A stretch of 64,000 nt of DNA from Enterobacter sp. RHBSTW-00175 (GCF_013927005.1 NZ_CP055930.1:4960001-5024000); one strand, 5' to 3'. Counted from the first letter of the stretch, positions 9,010 to 19,190 are shown. The notes: generated from the letters alone by a model not told the origin. Numbers and translations: made by a program.

Positions 9010-10131
9010 TTAAACGTGTTGGAGTGCTTTTTCCGCAAGCTGTGCAAAATAGCGGGCAGCGGGCTCGATCAATGCTTCATCTGGGTTAAATGCCGGATGG
9101 TGTAAGCCGAAGGGGCTGGCGCTGCCAATACTGACAAATGCACCCGGAATATTCTGGAGATAAACCGCAAAATCTTCCCCGCCCATATGCAGCTCTGCGT
9201 GCCGGGTTTCATAACCTGCTTCCCGGGCAACCGAGGTGGCGAATTCAGCCCAGCGTTCGTCGTTCACCAGCGCTGTTGGCCCGGCGTACCAGGTAATATC
9301 GATCTGCGCGCTAAAGGCGCTGGCAAACCCGGCCGCGATTTCACCCACCCGCGCTTTGACGTTCTGCTGTACCTCGGTGCGGTGAGTACGCAGCGTACCT
9401 TCCAGCTCGACACTCTCCGGCAGGACATTCCAGGTGTTCCCTCCGGCGATGCGCGTGACGCTAAGCACCACGGAATCCAGGGTATTCACGTTACGGCTGG
9501 CCACGCTTTGCAGCGCCGTCACCAACTGGCTGGCCAGCACAATGGCATCATTTCCTTCGTGCGGGCGTGCCGCGTGCGCGCCTTTACCGGTGATGCGAAT
9601 AACAAACCGATCGACGTTGGCATAAAACGGCCCGCCGCGAGTGGCGAATTCACCGACCGGCAGCCCCGGCTCGTTATGCATCCCGAAGATGGCGCTGACA
9701 TCATGTAACGCCCCGGCGCGCACCATGCTTTTTGCCCCGCCGAAATTTTCCTCCGCAGGCTGGAACAGGATCCGCACGCGTCCGTTGAGCGCGTCTTCAC
9801 GCTCTTTCAGCTTCAGCGCCGCCCCCAGGATCACGCTGGTATGGATATCGTGTCCGCAGGCGTGCATCACGCCCGCGCGCTGTGAGCTAAATGACACACC
9901 GCTGCGTTCCTCTATCGGCAAGGCATCAATATCTGCACGCAGGGCAATCAGCTTTTTGCCAGTACCAATTTCCGCGACCAGACCCGTTGGCAGTTCATAA
10001 GGCAGCGGCGTGATGCCCGCGCGGGTCAACCACTGGCGTAAACGGGCGGTGGTTTCCACTTCCTGCCCCGACAATTCCGGGTTCTGGTGCAGCTCGCGAC
10101 GCCAGGCAATCAGTTGTTCACCAAAACTCAT
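9010..10131 (-). CDS. M20-family amidohydrolase (hippurate/N-acetylcysteine deacetylase type)
   Basis: Zinc or manganese metallohydrolase, 373 residues, of the M20D/IAA-amino acid hydrolase group. Metal-site motifs are visible: MHACGHDIHTSVILGAA near residues 88-104, FQPAEENFGGAKSM near 125-138, FGMHNEPG near 150-157 and the C-terminal HMGGEDFAVYLQ and LHHPAFNPDE. AAGGAGGTTACAGC precedes the ATG. The start overlaps the upstream monooxygenase stop by ATGA, indicating translational coupling. In the Bacillus YxeP/YtnL systems this enzyme removes the acetyl group to release cysteine, the role proposed here. Confidence 0.93.
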   Translation of the reverse strand: MSFGEQLIAWRRELHQNPELSGQEVETTARLRQWLTRAGITPLPYELPTGLVAEIGTGKKLIALRADIDALPIEERSGVSFSSQRAGVMHACGHDIHTSVILGAALKLKEREDALNGRVRILFQPAEENFGGAKSMVRAGALHDVSAIFGMHNEPGLPVGEFATRGGPFYANVDRFVIRITGKGAHAARPHEGNDAIVLASQLVTALQSVASRNVNTLDSVVLSVTRIAGGNTWNVLPESVELEGTLRTHRTEVQQNVKARVGEIAAGFASAFSAQIDITWYAGPTALVNDERWAEFATSVAREAGYETRHAELHMGGEDFAVYLQNIPGAFVSIGSASPFGLHHPAFNPDEALIEPAARYFAQLAEKALQHV

Positions 10132-11129
10132 GCTGTAACCTCCTTGTTAAGTCGCGCCTGCGCCAGCAGACGCAGGGACTGAATACGCGTTGCGCCATCC
10201 GCAACTGGTGTATCAATAATGAATTCGTCGATGCCCCACTGCTGGTGCAGCGCGTTAAGTTGTGCCAGTACCGATTCCGCCGTCCCCGCCAGCAAAGACT
10301 GCGCGCGACGAGCAATACGTACCGGCTCGCTCCCGGCCTGGCGGGCAAAGGCATAGGCCTGCTCTTCGCTTGCTACGGTCACACGCTGACCATTTGCCAG
10401 CTCAACACCCCACACTTCCACTTTTTGCGCCAGGGCATCGGCCTGGGTCTGCGAAGAGGCAACAATCACCTGTACCGCAACGATGACGTCACGGGCGCTG
10501 TTAGCACGCCAGGTTGCAATCACATTGCGCAGCAGGTCGGGATCACCGTTCAGGTGCGCGGCAAAGACAAAATGCCAGTCAAGTTTTGCCGCTAACAGCG
10601 CGCTTTCGGTGCTCGCTCCCAGCAGGAATCCCTGAGCCGGAACCTGTGGCAGCGGCGTGGCACGCACGGCATCATCCTGCGACGGGTTTTCATTGCGTAA
10701 CCAGCCATCCAGTTGCGTCAGTTGGTCGGCAAAACTGCCCTTTTGTTGCGGGTTCTGACCCTGCTGTAACGCACGGGTAGAGAGCGGCAGGCCGCCGGGG
10801 GCTTTACCCACGCCCAGATCCACGCGTCCGGGAGCAATAGCCGCCAGGACGTTAAAGTTTTCCGCCACTTTGTACGGGCTGTAATGCTGGAGCATGACGC
10901 CGCCAGAACCAACGCGAATGCGCTTTGTTTGCCCGAGGATCCAGGCAATCAGCAGCTCCGGCGAGGGGCTGGCCAGTTGAGGAGTATTGTGGTGTTCGGC
11001 AATCCAGAAGCGGTGATAACCCAGGTTTTCTGCCTGTTGGGCCAGGCTTAAGGTGCGCGCCAGCGCATCGGCCGCCGTTTCATTTTCGGCTATAGGGCTT
11101 TTATCCAGAATGCTGATTCGCCAGGACAT
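10128..11129 (-). CDS. LLM-class flavin-dependent oxidoreductase (MsnO8/YtmO-like)
   Basis: Single-chain luciferase-like oxidoreductase of 333 residues. The start MSWRISILDKSPIAENETA and the blocks FWIAEHHNTPQLASPSPELLIAW, RIRVGSGGVMLQHYSPYKVAENFNVLAAIAPGRVDLGVGKAPGG are those of the YtmO/MsnO8 group. It is the first gene of the minus-strand operon; about 65 bases upstream the next minus-strand gene ends, so the operon promoter probably lies in 11130-11194. Its gene overlaps the amidohydrolase start by 4 bases. Two distinct flavin oxidoreductases in one operon is exactly the YtmO plus YtnJ arrangement of Bacillus. Confidence 0.92.
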   Translation of the reverse strand: MSWRISILDKSPIAENETAADALARTLSLAQQAENLGYHRFWIAEHHNTPQLASPSPELLIAWILGQTKRIRVGSGGVMLQHYSPYKVAENFNVLAAIAPGRVDLGVGKAPGGLPLSTRALQQGQNPQQKGSFADQLTQLDGWLRNENPSQDDAVRATPLPQVPAQGFLLGASTESALLAAKLDWHFVFAAHLNGDPDLLRNVIATWRANSARDVIVAVQVIVASSQTQADALAQKVEVWGVELANGQRVTVASEEQAYAFARQAGSEPVRIARRAQSLLAGTAESVLAQLNALHQQWGIDEFIIDTPVADGATRIQSLRLLAQARLNKEVTA

Positions 11130-11194
11130 GTTGTTATCTCGTTTGACTTAACATGTCGTCATTATTAAAGGCGGATTTCACCACTGAGAAACAA

Positions 11195-11779
11195 TTAATT
11201 TACATTTGGATTGCCGGAAACTGGGAATGCAAAACCCTTTTCAGACTGTGCCTTTAGCGAAGAAATCAGCGTTTCCGCGTCCTGTCGCCGGGTGATGCGC
11301 ACAAAACGGATATGGTCATATTGCGGGTTTCGCATATCAGCTTCGTAACGTTCGCGGTTACTGCGCCAGGTTTTGATTGTCCAGATGATGATGGATTTAC
11401 GGCTGAAAAACGATCGACGAAAACTTTCACAATTTCCCGTGCCGGGCCACAGCTCCTGTTTATGCCACGCGCGCCTGAATGCTCTGCTCACAGCCTGATA
11501 CAGGGTGCGGGTAAACCCGTAATCCACCCACACCACCAGATCCACATTGCGCCACTTAACGGGGCGCGTACGGTTATAGTTGCCGTCTAACACCCAGTTC
11601 TCAGTGGCGGTTAAGGTGTTTTCAAGCTTAGTCCACAGCGCGTCGTCCTCTGTTCCCTGCCAGTTCGGGCGCCAGTAAAGCTGGTCCATCTCAATGTACG
11701 GGATAGCAAGCTCGGCGGCGATCCGCCTTGCAAGCGTACTTTTTCCGCTCCCGCTGGTACCAATCAAATTGATTTTCAC
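11195..11779 (-). CDS. P-loop NTPase, adenylate/shikimate-kinase-like (FlaR-type)
   Basis: Cytoplasmic P-loop kinase-like protein of 194 residues from the GTG at 11779. That start is chosen because AGGAGG lies just upstream (11784-11789); the longer TTG-initiated frame from 11815 would put this ribosome site inside the gene. Walker A GTSGSGKSTLARR comes straight after the start, then a lid-like region with paired Arg residues and Walker-B-like DLVVWVDYGF. This group is often labelled topology modulation protein or adenylate kinase, without a proven substrate. It is convergent with nothing and starts opposite the chemoreceptor gene. Confidence 0.85.
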   Translation of the reverse strand: MKINLIGTSGSGKSTLARRIAAELAIPYIEMDQLYWRPNWQGTEDDALWTKLENTLTATENWVLDGNYNRTRPVKWRNVDLVVWVDYGFTRTLYQAVSRAFRRAWHKQELWPGTGNCESFRRSFFSRKSIIIWTIKTWRSNRERYEADMRNPQYDHIRFVRITRRQDAETLISSLKAQSEKGFAFPVSGNPNVN

Positions 11780-12129
11780 CGTTCCTCCTGGTCTGTAAGA
11801 AGAAAAACTGAGCAAATCATAGCGTTTAAATCCTGTTAATAAAACGCTATTTCGGATTATCAGTTTACCCGGGGAGTCTACGTATCACTGTTTATTTGGC
11901 TTAAGTCACTTATTTGCAGGGGGGCGTTACTCTGAACCTGTTAATATTTTCATTTTTATTACACAACAAAAATAAAACAGGTAAAAAATAGTTAACTTAG
12001 GGTGTTCCGAATATCTTTACTTTCAGGGAGAATACACTCGCTGTAAAACAAAAGAATAAAACTTCATCTCTTGCCTGTGTCTTTATCGGGCGGCTTCTCT
12101 TTTACATATTCATCACTATGGAGTTACTC
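11780..12129. other. divergent intergenic region with a 9-bp inverted repeat
   Basis: This 350-base AT-rich spacer separates the P-loop kinase gene and the Aer-like receptor gene. It contains perfect 9-base inverted arms ATAGCGTTT (11819-11827) and AAACGCTAT (11842-11850) around a 14-base loop, which could be an operator or a hairpin in the kinase mRNA leader. A convincing flagellar sigma-28 promoter was not found. No small ORF with a good ribosome site was seen. Confidence 0.5.
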
Positions 12130-13665
12130 ATGAAGCGTAACACCCCCGTTACACAAAACGAGTATTTACTTAACGAAGGCTCGACGTTAATGTCGACAAC
12201 CAATACACATAGTCATATTACCTATGCGAATTCGGCCTTTATTGAAGCCAGTGGATATAAAGAAGAAAATCTTATGGGTGAACCTCATAATGTTATACGC
12301 CACCCGGATATGCCAGCTGAGGCATTCGGGGATATGTGGTTTACATTACAGCAAGGAGAGAGCTGGACCGGGCTTGTCAAGAACCGCCGCCACAACGGGG
12401 ATCACTACTGGGTGCGAGCCAACGTTACGCCGGTTTACCAGAATGAAACATTAACCGGTTATATCTCTGTGCGTAATATTCCCGCACGTGAAGAGATCGA
12501 AGCCAGTGAAAAACTCTATGAGAAAGTGCGAAATAACGAATTAAAACATCATCGCTTTTATAAAGGGTTGTTGGTCCGCCGCGGCATATTCTCTTTCACT
12601 TCTGTTTTTAAACGGCTGAGCATTACCCGGCGCGTTAATATCGGAATATCCATAACCGCCCTGTTCTCTTGTTTACTTTTACTGATATTACCCAAAGGTA
12701 TAAGTCAACTGGGTGGCGTAATTCTGCCGTTAATTAGCCTGACGCTATATCTTAATGCACAAATATCACGTCCGGTAAAAACCATTGTCAGCCAGATGCA
12801 ACGCGTAGTTTCCGGGCGAAAAACAGACTATTTCCATTTCGATCGGGTTGACGAAATTGGCCTGATGATGCGCCTCGTTAATCAGTCGGGTTTAAACCTG
12901 AACTCGCTGGTGGATGATGTTGGCACCCAGATTGGCGGTATCGGCAATATCAGTCAGCAGGTGGCAAAAGAAGGCGCGGCGTTGCAGGCGCGTTCCGAAG
13001 AGACAGCAGACGACTTGCAACAAACCGCCGCGGCGGTAGAAGAAATTGCCAGTGCAGTACAGCAGACAGCAGAAACTGCGAAAGAAGCCATTCAGATGGC
13101 AGACCGGACCAGCGACAGCGCCCACAGCGGTGAAGCGATGATGAAACAGACCATCGGCATGATGCAGTCGGTGTCGCAAGATAACAGCCAGATTGTCGAC
13201 ATCATCAGCGTGATTGACCGCATCGCCTTCCAGACCAACATCCTGGCACTGAACGCCGCCGTCGAAGCAGCACGCGCCGGTGAAGCCGGGCGCGGTTTTG
13301 CGGTGGTAGCGGCTGAAGTGCGTAACCTGGCGCAGCACTCTGCCACGGCGGCCAAAGAGATCAAAACCCTGATCGAGAAAAACGTCGCCAGCGTGAACAA
13401 CGGTGTGGAAATGGTGGAACAGACCGAAACGCACCTGACGGTGATGATAGGCAATGTGTTGCAGATGACCTCCCTGATTAAGGAAATAGGCCATGCCACG
13501 CAGGAACAGACGCAGGCGCTTTCGCTGATTAACGAGTCCATCTCTCGTATTGGCGTGATGACCAGCAACAACACCGGAATGGTGGATAATGTCGCCAATG
13601 CCGCCAATCACCTGACGCAGCGCACCACGCGTCTGCAACAGGCGATAGCGGTTTTTGGCGGCTAG
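12130..13665 (+). CDS. Aer-like PAS-domain chemoreceptor (energy taxis)
   Basis: Methyl-accepting chemotaxis protein of 511 residues resembling E. coli Aer. An N-terminal PAS domain (about residues 10-120; [26 protein letters not shown]...[14 protein letters not shown]) probably binds FAD and senses redox state from the cytoplasm. A hydrophobic hairpin near 165-215 anchors it, then a HAMP-like stretch and a signalling domain with the conserved tip [32 protein letters not shown]. The ATG at 12130 is preferred to that at 12118 because GGAG sits 6 bases before it. It lacks a CheR-docking C-terminal pentapeptide, as Aer does. Its stop codon overlaps the convergent cupin stop in a shared CTAG. Confidence 0.9.
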   Translation: MKRNTPVTQNEYLLNEGSTLMSTTNTHSHITYANSAFIEASGYKEENLMGEPHNVIRHPDMPAEAFGDMWFTLQQGESWTGLVKNRRHNGDHYWVRANVTPVYQNETLTGYISVRNIPAREEIEASEKLYEKVRNNELKHHRFYKGLLVRRGIFSFTSVFKRLSITRRVNIGISITALFSCLLLLILPKGISQLGGVILPLISLTLYLNAQISRPVKTIVSQMQRVVSGRKTDYFHFDRVDEIGLMMRLVNQSGLNLNSLVDDVGTQIGGIGNISQQVAKEGAALQARSEETADDLQQTAAAVEEIASAVQQTAETAKEAIQMADRTSDSAHSGEAMMKQTIGMMQSVSQDNSQIVDIISVIDRIAFQTNILALNAAVEAARAGEAGRGFAVVAAEVRNLAQHSATAAKEIKTLIEKNVASVNNGVEMVEQTETHLTVMIGNVLQMTSLIKEIGHATQEQTQALSLINESISRIGVMTSNNTGMVDNVANAANHLTQRTTRLQQAIAVFGG

Positions 13666-14060
13666 CTGTTCTGATACTGCTCGTCGGTCACTTTTTCCAT
13701 CCACTCTACCGGGCTACCGTTCACCGATTCGGCGATGGCAATATGCGTCATCGCCGTTTGCGCGCAGGCCCCGTGCCAGTGTTTTACGCCAGGCGGGATC
13801 CACGCGATATCGCCCTGATTCAACGGCTCTGCCTCTTTACCCCACTCCTGTAACCAGCCGCGCCCCTGAGTCACGATAAGCGTTTGTCCCAGCGGATGCG
13901 TATGCCAGGCGGTTCGCGCGCCGGGTTCAAAGGTCACCGTTGCCCCACCCACAGCAGCGGGCTCGGTCGCCTGGAAAGGCGCATCAATACGGACAGTGCC
14001 GGTAAACCAGTCTTCCGGGCCACGGATGGAGGGTAATGAACCGCTGCGGATAATTTTCAT
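13662..14060 (-). CDS. cupin-domain protein
   Basis: Small cupin of 132 residues, a single double-stranded beta-helix. The metal-binding cupin motif 1 is visible as [25 protein letters not shown] (about residues 44-68) and motif 2 as [26 protein letters not shown] (about 82-107). The ATG at 14060 has GAGGAG 6 bases upstream, so the GTG-initiated extension from 14108 is not used. It is divergent from a LysR gene, and the spacer carries two perfect palindromes, so the LysR protein probably controls it. The family is often called carboxymuconolactone- or quercetin-type cupin; no substrate can be assigned. Confidence 0.88.
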   Translation of the reverse strand: MKIIRSGSLPSIRGPEDWFTGTVRIDAPFQATEPAAVGGATVTFEPGARTAWHTHPLGQTLIVTQGRGWLQEWGKEAEPLNQGDIAWIPPGVKHWHGACAQTAMTHIAIAESVNGSPVEWMEKVTDEQYQNS

Positions 14061-14080
14061 GTTGTACTCCTCGTTTGCTG

Positions 14081-14100
14081 TTGCGCTAACAGTAGCGCAA
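14081..14100. promoter_or_regulatory. 20-bp perfect palindrome in the cupin leader
   Basis: TTGCGCTA, spacer ACAG, then TAGCGCAA form a perfect inverted repeat 20 bases upstream of the cupin start codon. It may be an operator or a leader hairpin. Its position between two divergent genes favours a regulator site. Confidence 0.55.
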
Positions 14101-14140
14101 AGGTGCACAGAGCATTAGACTGCATAATCAGAAAAGAACC

Positions 14141-14155
14141 ATGAATGCAATTCAT
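14141..14155. promoter_or_regulatory. LysR-type T-N11-A operator candidate
   Basis: ATGAAT-GCA-ATTCAT is a perfect palindrome that fits the T-N11-A pattern of LysR-type regulators (T at 14142, A at 14154). It lies 17 bases before the start codon of the divergent LysR gene, the expected location for autoregulation and for control of the neighbouring cupin gene. Confidence 0.6.
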
Positions 14156-14166
14156 GAATCGGATAA

Positions 14167-15063
<897 letters not shown>

Positions 15064-15349
15064 ATGACTTCCCGCCTGGCGGTTCAGGATTGTCCCTATT
15101 AATTCAAGCCATCAATACCAGTCGGTAACTATTAAGTGAATCTGATGATTAAAGCACCACTACACTTACTGGTTTGCCTGGAAAATCGCCACGATTCAGC
15201 GTGTTGTGATCCCCGTCTGCTCTGACCACACAATTTCCTTCGACAGACATCACTTTCGGCGCGGTTATATTTTGCGTCGCTTATCAATTGCAGGTAGGAT
15301 GCCTCGCCATGTTCGCCTTATCCATACGCAGAAAGACTGGAAAGGTGAC

Positions 15350-15442
15350 ATGTGTCTGTGCAAAGGCAATCGTTTGTATTGCCAGCTGCCAGACGGGACT
15401 ATCACGACAATGGTTCAGACAGGCAAACAGGTAACTCAATGA
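15350..15442 (+). CDS. 30-residue leader ORF overlapping ansP by ATGA
   Basis: A short ORF starts at an ATG preceded by AAAGGTGAC and encodes a 30-residue peptide with Cys at positions 2, 4 and 11 (MCLCKGNRLYC...). Its TGA stop overlaps the ansP ATG in the sequence ATGA, the classic arrangement for translational coupling. The peptide is hydrophilic with no membrane segment. It does not match any leader peptide I recall. It may control ansP translation or simply be a coupling upstream ORF; whether the peptide is made is unknown. Confidence 0.5.
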   Translation: MCLCKGNRLYCQLPDGTITTMVQTGKQVTQ

Positions 15443-16935
15443 AAACAAGCAATAAAAGCGCAGCCGATCATCATGCTGCGAAACGTCGCTGGTTGAACTC
15501 TCATGAAGAGGGCTACCACAAAGCGATGGGCAACCGTCAGGTTCAAATGATCGCCATCGGCGGCGCTATCGGTACGGGTTTGTTCTTAGGTGCAGGCGCA
15601 CGTCTGCAAATGGCAGGCCCGGCTCTCGCACTGGTGTATCTGGTGTGCGGCATTTTCTCTTTCTTTATTCTTCGTGCGTTGGGCGAACTGGTTTTACATC
15701 GCCCTTCCAGCGGCAGTTTTGTCTCTTATGCCCGTGAATTCCTCGGCGAAAAAGCGGCCTACGTTGCGGGCTGGATGTACTTCGTCAACTGGGCGATGAC
15801 CGGTATTGTCGATATCACCGCTGTTGCGCTGTATATGCATTACTGGGGTGCGTTTGGTGATGTACCACAGTGGGTGTTTGCCCTTGGTGCCCTGGCTATT
15901 GTCGGAACCATGAACATGATCGGCGTGAAGTGGTTCGCCGAAATGGAATTCTGGTTTGCGCTGGTCAAAGTTCTGGCAATTGTGGTGTTTCTGGTGGTCG
16001 GTACGGTGTTCCTCGGCAGCGGTAAGCCGCTGGATGGTAATGCCACGGGCTTCCACCTGATAACCGATAACGGCGGTTTCTTCCCGCACGGGCTGCTGCC
16101 TGCACTGGTGCTGGTACAGGGTGTGGTGTTCGCGTTTGCCTCTATCGAGCTGGTTGGTACGGCTGCGGGCGAATGTAAAGATCCGCAGACCATGGTGCCA
16201 AAAGCGATTAACAGCGTTATCTGGCGTATTGGTCTGTTCTACGTGGGTTCTGTGGTACTGCTGGTACTGCTTCTGCCGTGGACTGCATACCAGGCAGGTC
16301 AGAGTCCGTTTGTGACCTTCTTCTCTAAACTCGGCGTGCCTTATGTTGGCAGCATTATGAACATCGTGGTGCTGACCGCAGCCCTCTCAAGCCTGAACTC
16401 CGGTCTGTACTCCACCGGCCGTATTTTGCGCTCGATGTCGATGGGTGGCTCTGCACCGAAATTCATGTCGAAAATGAGTAAGCAGCAGGTACCTTACGCG
16501 GGTATCCTCGCCACGCTGGCGGTCTATGTCTTTGGCGTGTTCCTGAACTATCTGGTGCCGTCTCAGGTGTTTGAGATCGTCCTGAACGTTGCTGCACTGG
16601 GCATAATCGCCTCCTGGGCCTTTATCGTGGTTTGCCAGATGCGTCTGCGCAAAGCGATTAAAGAAGGTAAAGCCGCAGAAGTCCGCTTTAAGCTGCCTGG
16701 CGCACCGGTAACGTCCTGGCTGACCCTGCTGTTCCTGTTCAGCGTGCTGGTGCTGATGGCGTTCGATTACCCGAACGGCACTTACACCATCGCCACCATT
16801 CCACTGCTGGCTGTGTTGCTGATTGCAGGCTGGTTTGGCGTGCGTAAACGCGTTCACGAAATTCACAGCACCGCGCCTGTTCATCCTGATGATGAAAAGC
16901 AGGACGGCCCGCTGATTGAAGAGACGTCGCGTTAA
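15439..16935 (+). CDS. ansP: L-asparagine permease
   Basis: Inner-membrane amino acid permease of the APC family, 498 residues and about twelve membrane segments, near-identical in many blocks to E. coli AnsP (AAKRRWLN.HEEGYHKAMGNRQVQMIAIGGAIGTGLFLGAGARL). It imports L-asparagine with protons. The ATG at 15439 is chosen because the protein then aligns with the AnsP N-terminus; the longer frame from 15352 would run through the leader ORF region. The gene is coupled to a 30-residue upstream ORF and ends at a strong bidirectional terminator shared with arsC. In E. coli its neighbour is yncE; here an ars operon lies between. Confidence 0.95.
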   Translation: MKTSNKSAADHHAAKRRWLNSHEEGYHKAMGNRQVQMIAIGGAIGTGLFLGAGARLQMAGPALALVYLVCGIFSFFILRALGELVLHRPSSGSFVSYAREFLGEKAAYVAGWMYFVNWAMTGIVDITAVALYMHYWGAFGDVPQWVFALGALAIVGTMNMIGVKWFAEMEFWFALVKVLAIVVFLVVGTVFLGSGKPLDGNATGFHLITDNGGFFPHGLLPALVLVQGVVFAFASIELVGTAAGECKDPQTMVPKAINSVIWRIGLFYVGSVVLLVLLLPWTAYQAGQSPFVTFFSKLGVPYVGSIMNIVVLTAALSSLNSGLYSTGRILRSMSMGGSAPKFMSKMSKQQVPYAGILATLAVYVFGVFLNYLVPSQVFEIVLNVAALGIIASWAFIVVCQMRLRKAIKEGKAAEVRFKLPGAPVTSWLTLLFLFSVLVLMAFDYPNGTYTIATIPLLAVLLIAGWFGVRKRVHEIHSTAPVHPDDEKQDGPLIEETSR

Positions 16936-16952
16936 TACCACACGGCGGTCAT

Positions 16953-16984
16953 AAAAAAAGGGAAGGCATTTTGCCTTCCCTTTT
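16953..16984. terminator. bidirectional rho-independent terminator (ansP / arsC)
   Basis: A run of A, the stem GGGAAGGC/GCCTTCCC with loop ATTTT, then TTTTGCTTT. It has T-rich tails in both directions and sits between the convergent ansP and arsC genes, so it can end both transcripts. Confidence 0.9.
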
Positions 16985-17003
16985 GCTTTGCGGCGACTAA
17001 ACC

Positions 17004-17432
17004 TCAGGGTTTGACTCGCTTGCCCTGCACGTCAACGACCTGCTCCCCGTCCTCTTTCGTAAATGCCCCTTGCTGTGACTCAGGGAGGATATCCAGCACC
17101 ACTTCGGAAGGCCGGCACAAGCGGGTGCCAAGCGGAGTCACCACAATCGGGCGATTAATCAGGATCGGATACTGGAGCATAAAGCCAATAAGCTGTTCAT
17201 CCGTAAAAGCAGTATCTGCAAGACCCAGCTGTTCGTAAGGCTCCACGTTTTTTCGCAGCAATGCGCTCACCGTGATGCCCATCCCGGCAATCAGTTTCAC
17301 CAGTTCATCCCGCGTGGGAGGCGTGTCGAGGTAATAGATAATTGTCGGTTCGATACCGCTATTGCGGATCATTTCCAGCGTATTGCGCGACGTGCCGCAG
17401 GCCGGGTTGTGATAAATTGTAACGTTGCTCAT
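17004..17432 (-). CDS. arsC: glutaredoxin-dependent arsenate reductase
   Basis: Cytoplasmic enzyme that reduces arsenate to arsenite with glutathione and glutaredoxin, 142 residues. The catalytic Cys12 lies in NPACGTSR, with His8, Ser15 and Arg16 around it, and the three anion-binding arginines of the R773-type enzyme are at 60, 94 and 107. Third gene of the arsRBC operon, 9 bases after arsB. It ends at the bidirectional terminator shared with ansP. Confidence 0.97.
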   Translation of the reverse strand: MSNVTIYHNPACGTSRNTLEMIRNSGIEPTIIYYLDTPPTRDELVKLIAGMGITVSALLRKNVEPYEQLGLADTAFTDEQLIGFMLQYPILINRPIVVTPLGTRLCRPSEVVLDILPESQQGAFTKEDGEQVVDVQGKRVKP

Positions 17433-17441
17433 TGTAGTGTC

Positions 17442-18734
17442 TCACGACAAAGTGACAGAGAGCCGCAGCGCCAGCGCGGCAAGTGTGACAAACAGCACGG
17501 GCAGGGTCATGATGATGCCAGTACGGAAGTAATATCCCCAGGTGATGGTCATATTCTTCTGCGACAGCACGTGCAGCCATAACAGGGTTGCCAGGCTCCC
17601 GATAGGGGTAATTTTAGGACCTAAATCGCAGCCGATGACGTTGGCGTAAATCATGGCCTCTTTCACTACGCCAGAAGCCGTACTTCCGTCGATGGATAAT
17701 GCGCCAATCAGCACTGTAGGCATGTTATTCATTACAGATGATAAAAATGCCGTTATAAAGCCGGTGCCAAAGGTTGCCACCCATACTCCTTTATCGGCCA
17801 GTACGCTCAGGATCCCGGAAAGAGAGTCAGTCAACCCGGCGTTTCGCAGACCGTATACCACCAGATACATTCCCAGTGAAAAAATAACAATCTGCCACGG
17901 GGCACCGCGCAATACTTTGCCGGTATTAATAGCATGGCCTCTTTTGGCTACAGCAAACAGGATCAGCGCACCAATGGCTGCAATTGCGCTGACGGGAAGC
18001 CCGAGAGGTTCAAGCACAAAGAAGCCAACCAGCAGCAGGATCAGAACAATCCAGCCGGCTTTAAAGGTTGCGGCATCTTTGATTGCGCTGGCGGGAGCTT
18101 TTAGTCGGGCAATGTCATAGGTCGCCGGTATATCCCGACGAAAGAACAGGTGCAGCATCACAAGCGTGGTGGCGATGGCCGCGATATCAACCGGGATCAT
18201 GACTGATGCGTACCGGGTAAAGCCCAGAGAAAAGTAATCCGCAGAGACAATGTTCACCAGATTCGAGACAATCAGCGGCAGGCTGGCTGTATCTGCAATA
18301 AATCCCGCAGCCATCACAAAGGCGAGTGTCGTCCCTTTGCTGAATCCAAGAGCAAGGAGCATGGCTATCACGATAGGTGTCAGGATCAGCGCTGCGCCGT
18401 CGTTGGCAAAAAGCGCCGCAACGGCTGCGCCAAGCAGCACTATCCAGGTGAACAGCAGGCGACCCCGGCCATTTCCCCAGCGCGTAACATGTAATGCCGC
18501 CCACTCGAAAAAACCGGACTCATCCAGCAGCAGGCTGATGATAATCACCGCAATAAAGGTTGCGGTGGCGTTCCAGACAATATTCCAGACCACCGGAATA
18601 TCATCAATATGGATAACGCCCCCCATCAATGCCAGCGCGGCACCGATGCTCGCGCTCCAGCCAATACTAAGTCCCCTGGGCTGCCAGATGACCAGAATCA
18701 GTGTCAGAACAAAAATACTCCCTGCCAGTAACAT
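17442..18734 (-). CDS. arsB: arsenite/antimonite efflux pump
   Basis: Inner-membrane arsenite extrusion protein, 430 residues, about twelve membrane segments, same length as E. coli ArsB (429). It begins [28 protein letters not shown], the family start. It exports the arsenite produced by ArsC, using proton motive force or an ArsA partner; no arsA gene is present here. The ATG follows GGAGTGGGAA. It lies 45 bases downstream of arsR and 9 bases upstream of arsC, so the three are co-transcribed. Confidence 0.97.
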   Translation of the reverse strand: MLLAGSIFVLTLILVIWQPRGLSIGWSASIGAALALMGGVIHIDDIPVVWNIVWNATATFIAVIIISLLLDESGFFEWAALHVTRWGNGRGRLLFTWIVLLGAAVAALFANDGAALILTPIVIAMLLALGFSKGTTLAFVMAAGFIADTASLPLIVSNLVNIVSADYFSLGFTRYASVMIPVDIAAIATTLVMLHLFFRRDIPATYDIARLKAPASAIKDAATFKAGWIVLILLLVGFFVLEPLGLPVSAIAAIGALILFAVAKRGHAINTGKVLRGAPWQIVIFSLGMYLVVYGLRNAGLTDSLSGILSVLADKGVWVATFGTGFITAFLSSVMNNMPTVLIGALSIDGSTASGVVKEAMIYANVIGCDLGPKITPIGSLATLLWLHVLSQKNMTITWGYYFRTGIIMTLPVLFVTLAALALRLSVTLS

Positions 18735-18779
18735 TTCCCACTCCGTTACATATGACTAAATGAATGTGTTATTTGTTAT

Positions 18780-19100
18780 CTAACAGGATGACGGTGCGGC
18801 GTTTTCCCGCCACAGACGGATCTCCTCACGCATACACAACCAGGCTGTTGAAATGGTTTCGGCGGCCCAGGCAGGCATATGCGGAGACAGGCGGTAGTAA
18901 ACCCACTTCCCTTCCCGGCGGTCGAGAACCAGCTCTGCATCCCGCAGAATGGCGATATGTCGGGAAATTTTAGGCTGAGATTCCGCCGTCACGCCGCAGA
19001 TATCGCACACGCAAAGCTCACCGGACTCTCTGAGGAGCAATACGATGGCCAGCCGGGTTTCATCGGACAAAATTTTGTATAGCTGAACGGGCTGTAGCAT
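18780..19100 (-). CDS. arsR: ArsR arsenite-responsive repressor
   Basis: Winged-helix repressor of the ArsR/SmtB family, 106 residues. The arsenite-binding cysteines are seen in ELCVCDIC (Cys30, Cys32, Cys35), directly before the recognition helix (AESQPKISRHIAILRDAEL). It releases its operator when As(III) or Sb(III) binds. It leads the arsRBC operon, and an inverted operator with two CATATATG units lies 25-46 bases upstream of the start. Confidence 0.96.
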   Translation of the reverse strand: MLQPVQLYKILSDETRLAIVLLLRESGELCVCDICGVTAESQPKISRHIAILRDAELVLDRREGKWVYYRLSPHMPAWAAETISTAWLCMREEIRLWRENAAPSSC

Positions 19101-19124
19101 GTTGCATCCTGCCTCTTACGCATT

Positions 19125-19146
19125 CATATATGATTTTCCATATATG
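19125..19146 (-). promoter_or_regulatory. ArsR operator candidate
   Basis: Two copies of the self-complementary CATATATG, separated by the 6 bases ATTTTC, lie just upstream of arsR. Known enterobacterial ArsR operators contain the same CATATATG-like half-sites. Its position would let ArsR block its own promoter. Confidence 0.65.
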
Positions 19147-19190
19147 TTAAGGCGGAATTCAGCTGCTTTCAATAATTAACGCGTGGCAGA

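Noticed and set aside
11990..12030. sigma-28 promoter for the Aer-like receptor
   Set aside because: The best alignment matched about 10 of 16 consensus bases, too weak to claim.
12892..13704. 270-codon minus-strand ORF antisense to the Aer-like receptor
   Set aside because: It mirrors the strongly coding plus frame, is His/Gly/Arg-rich and has no ribosome site or family resemblance.
15206..15349. longer version of the ansP leader ORF
   Set aside because: The upstream part has no ribosome site; the ATG at 15350 has one.
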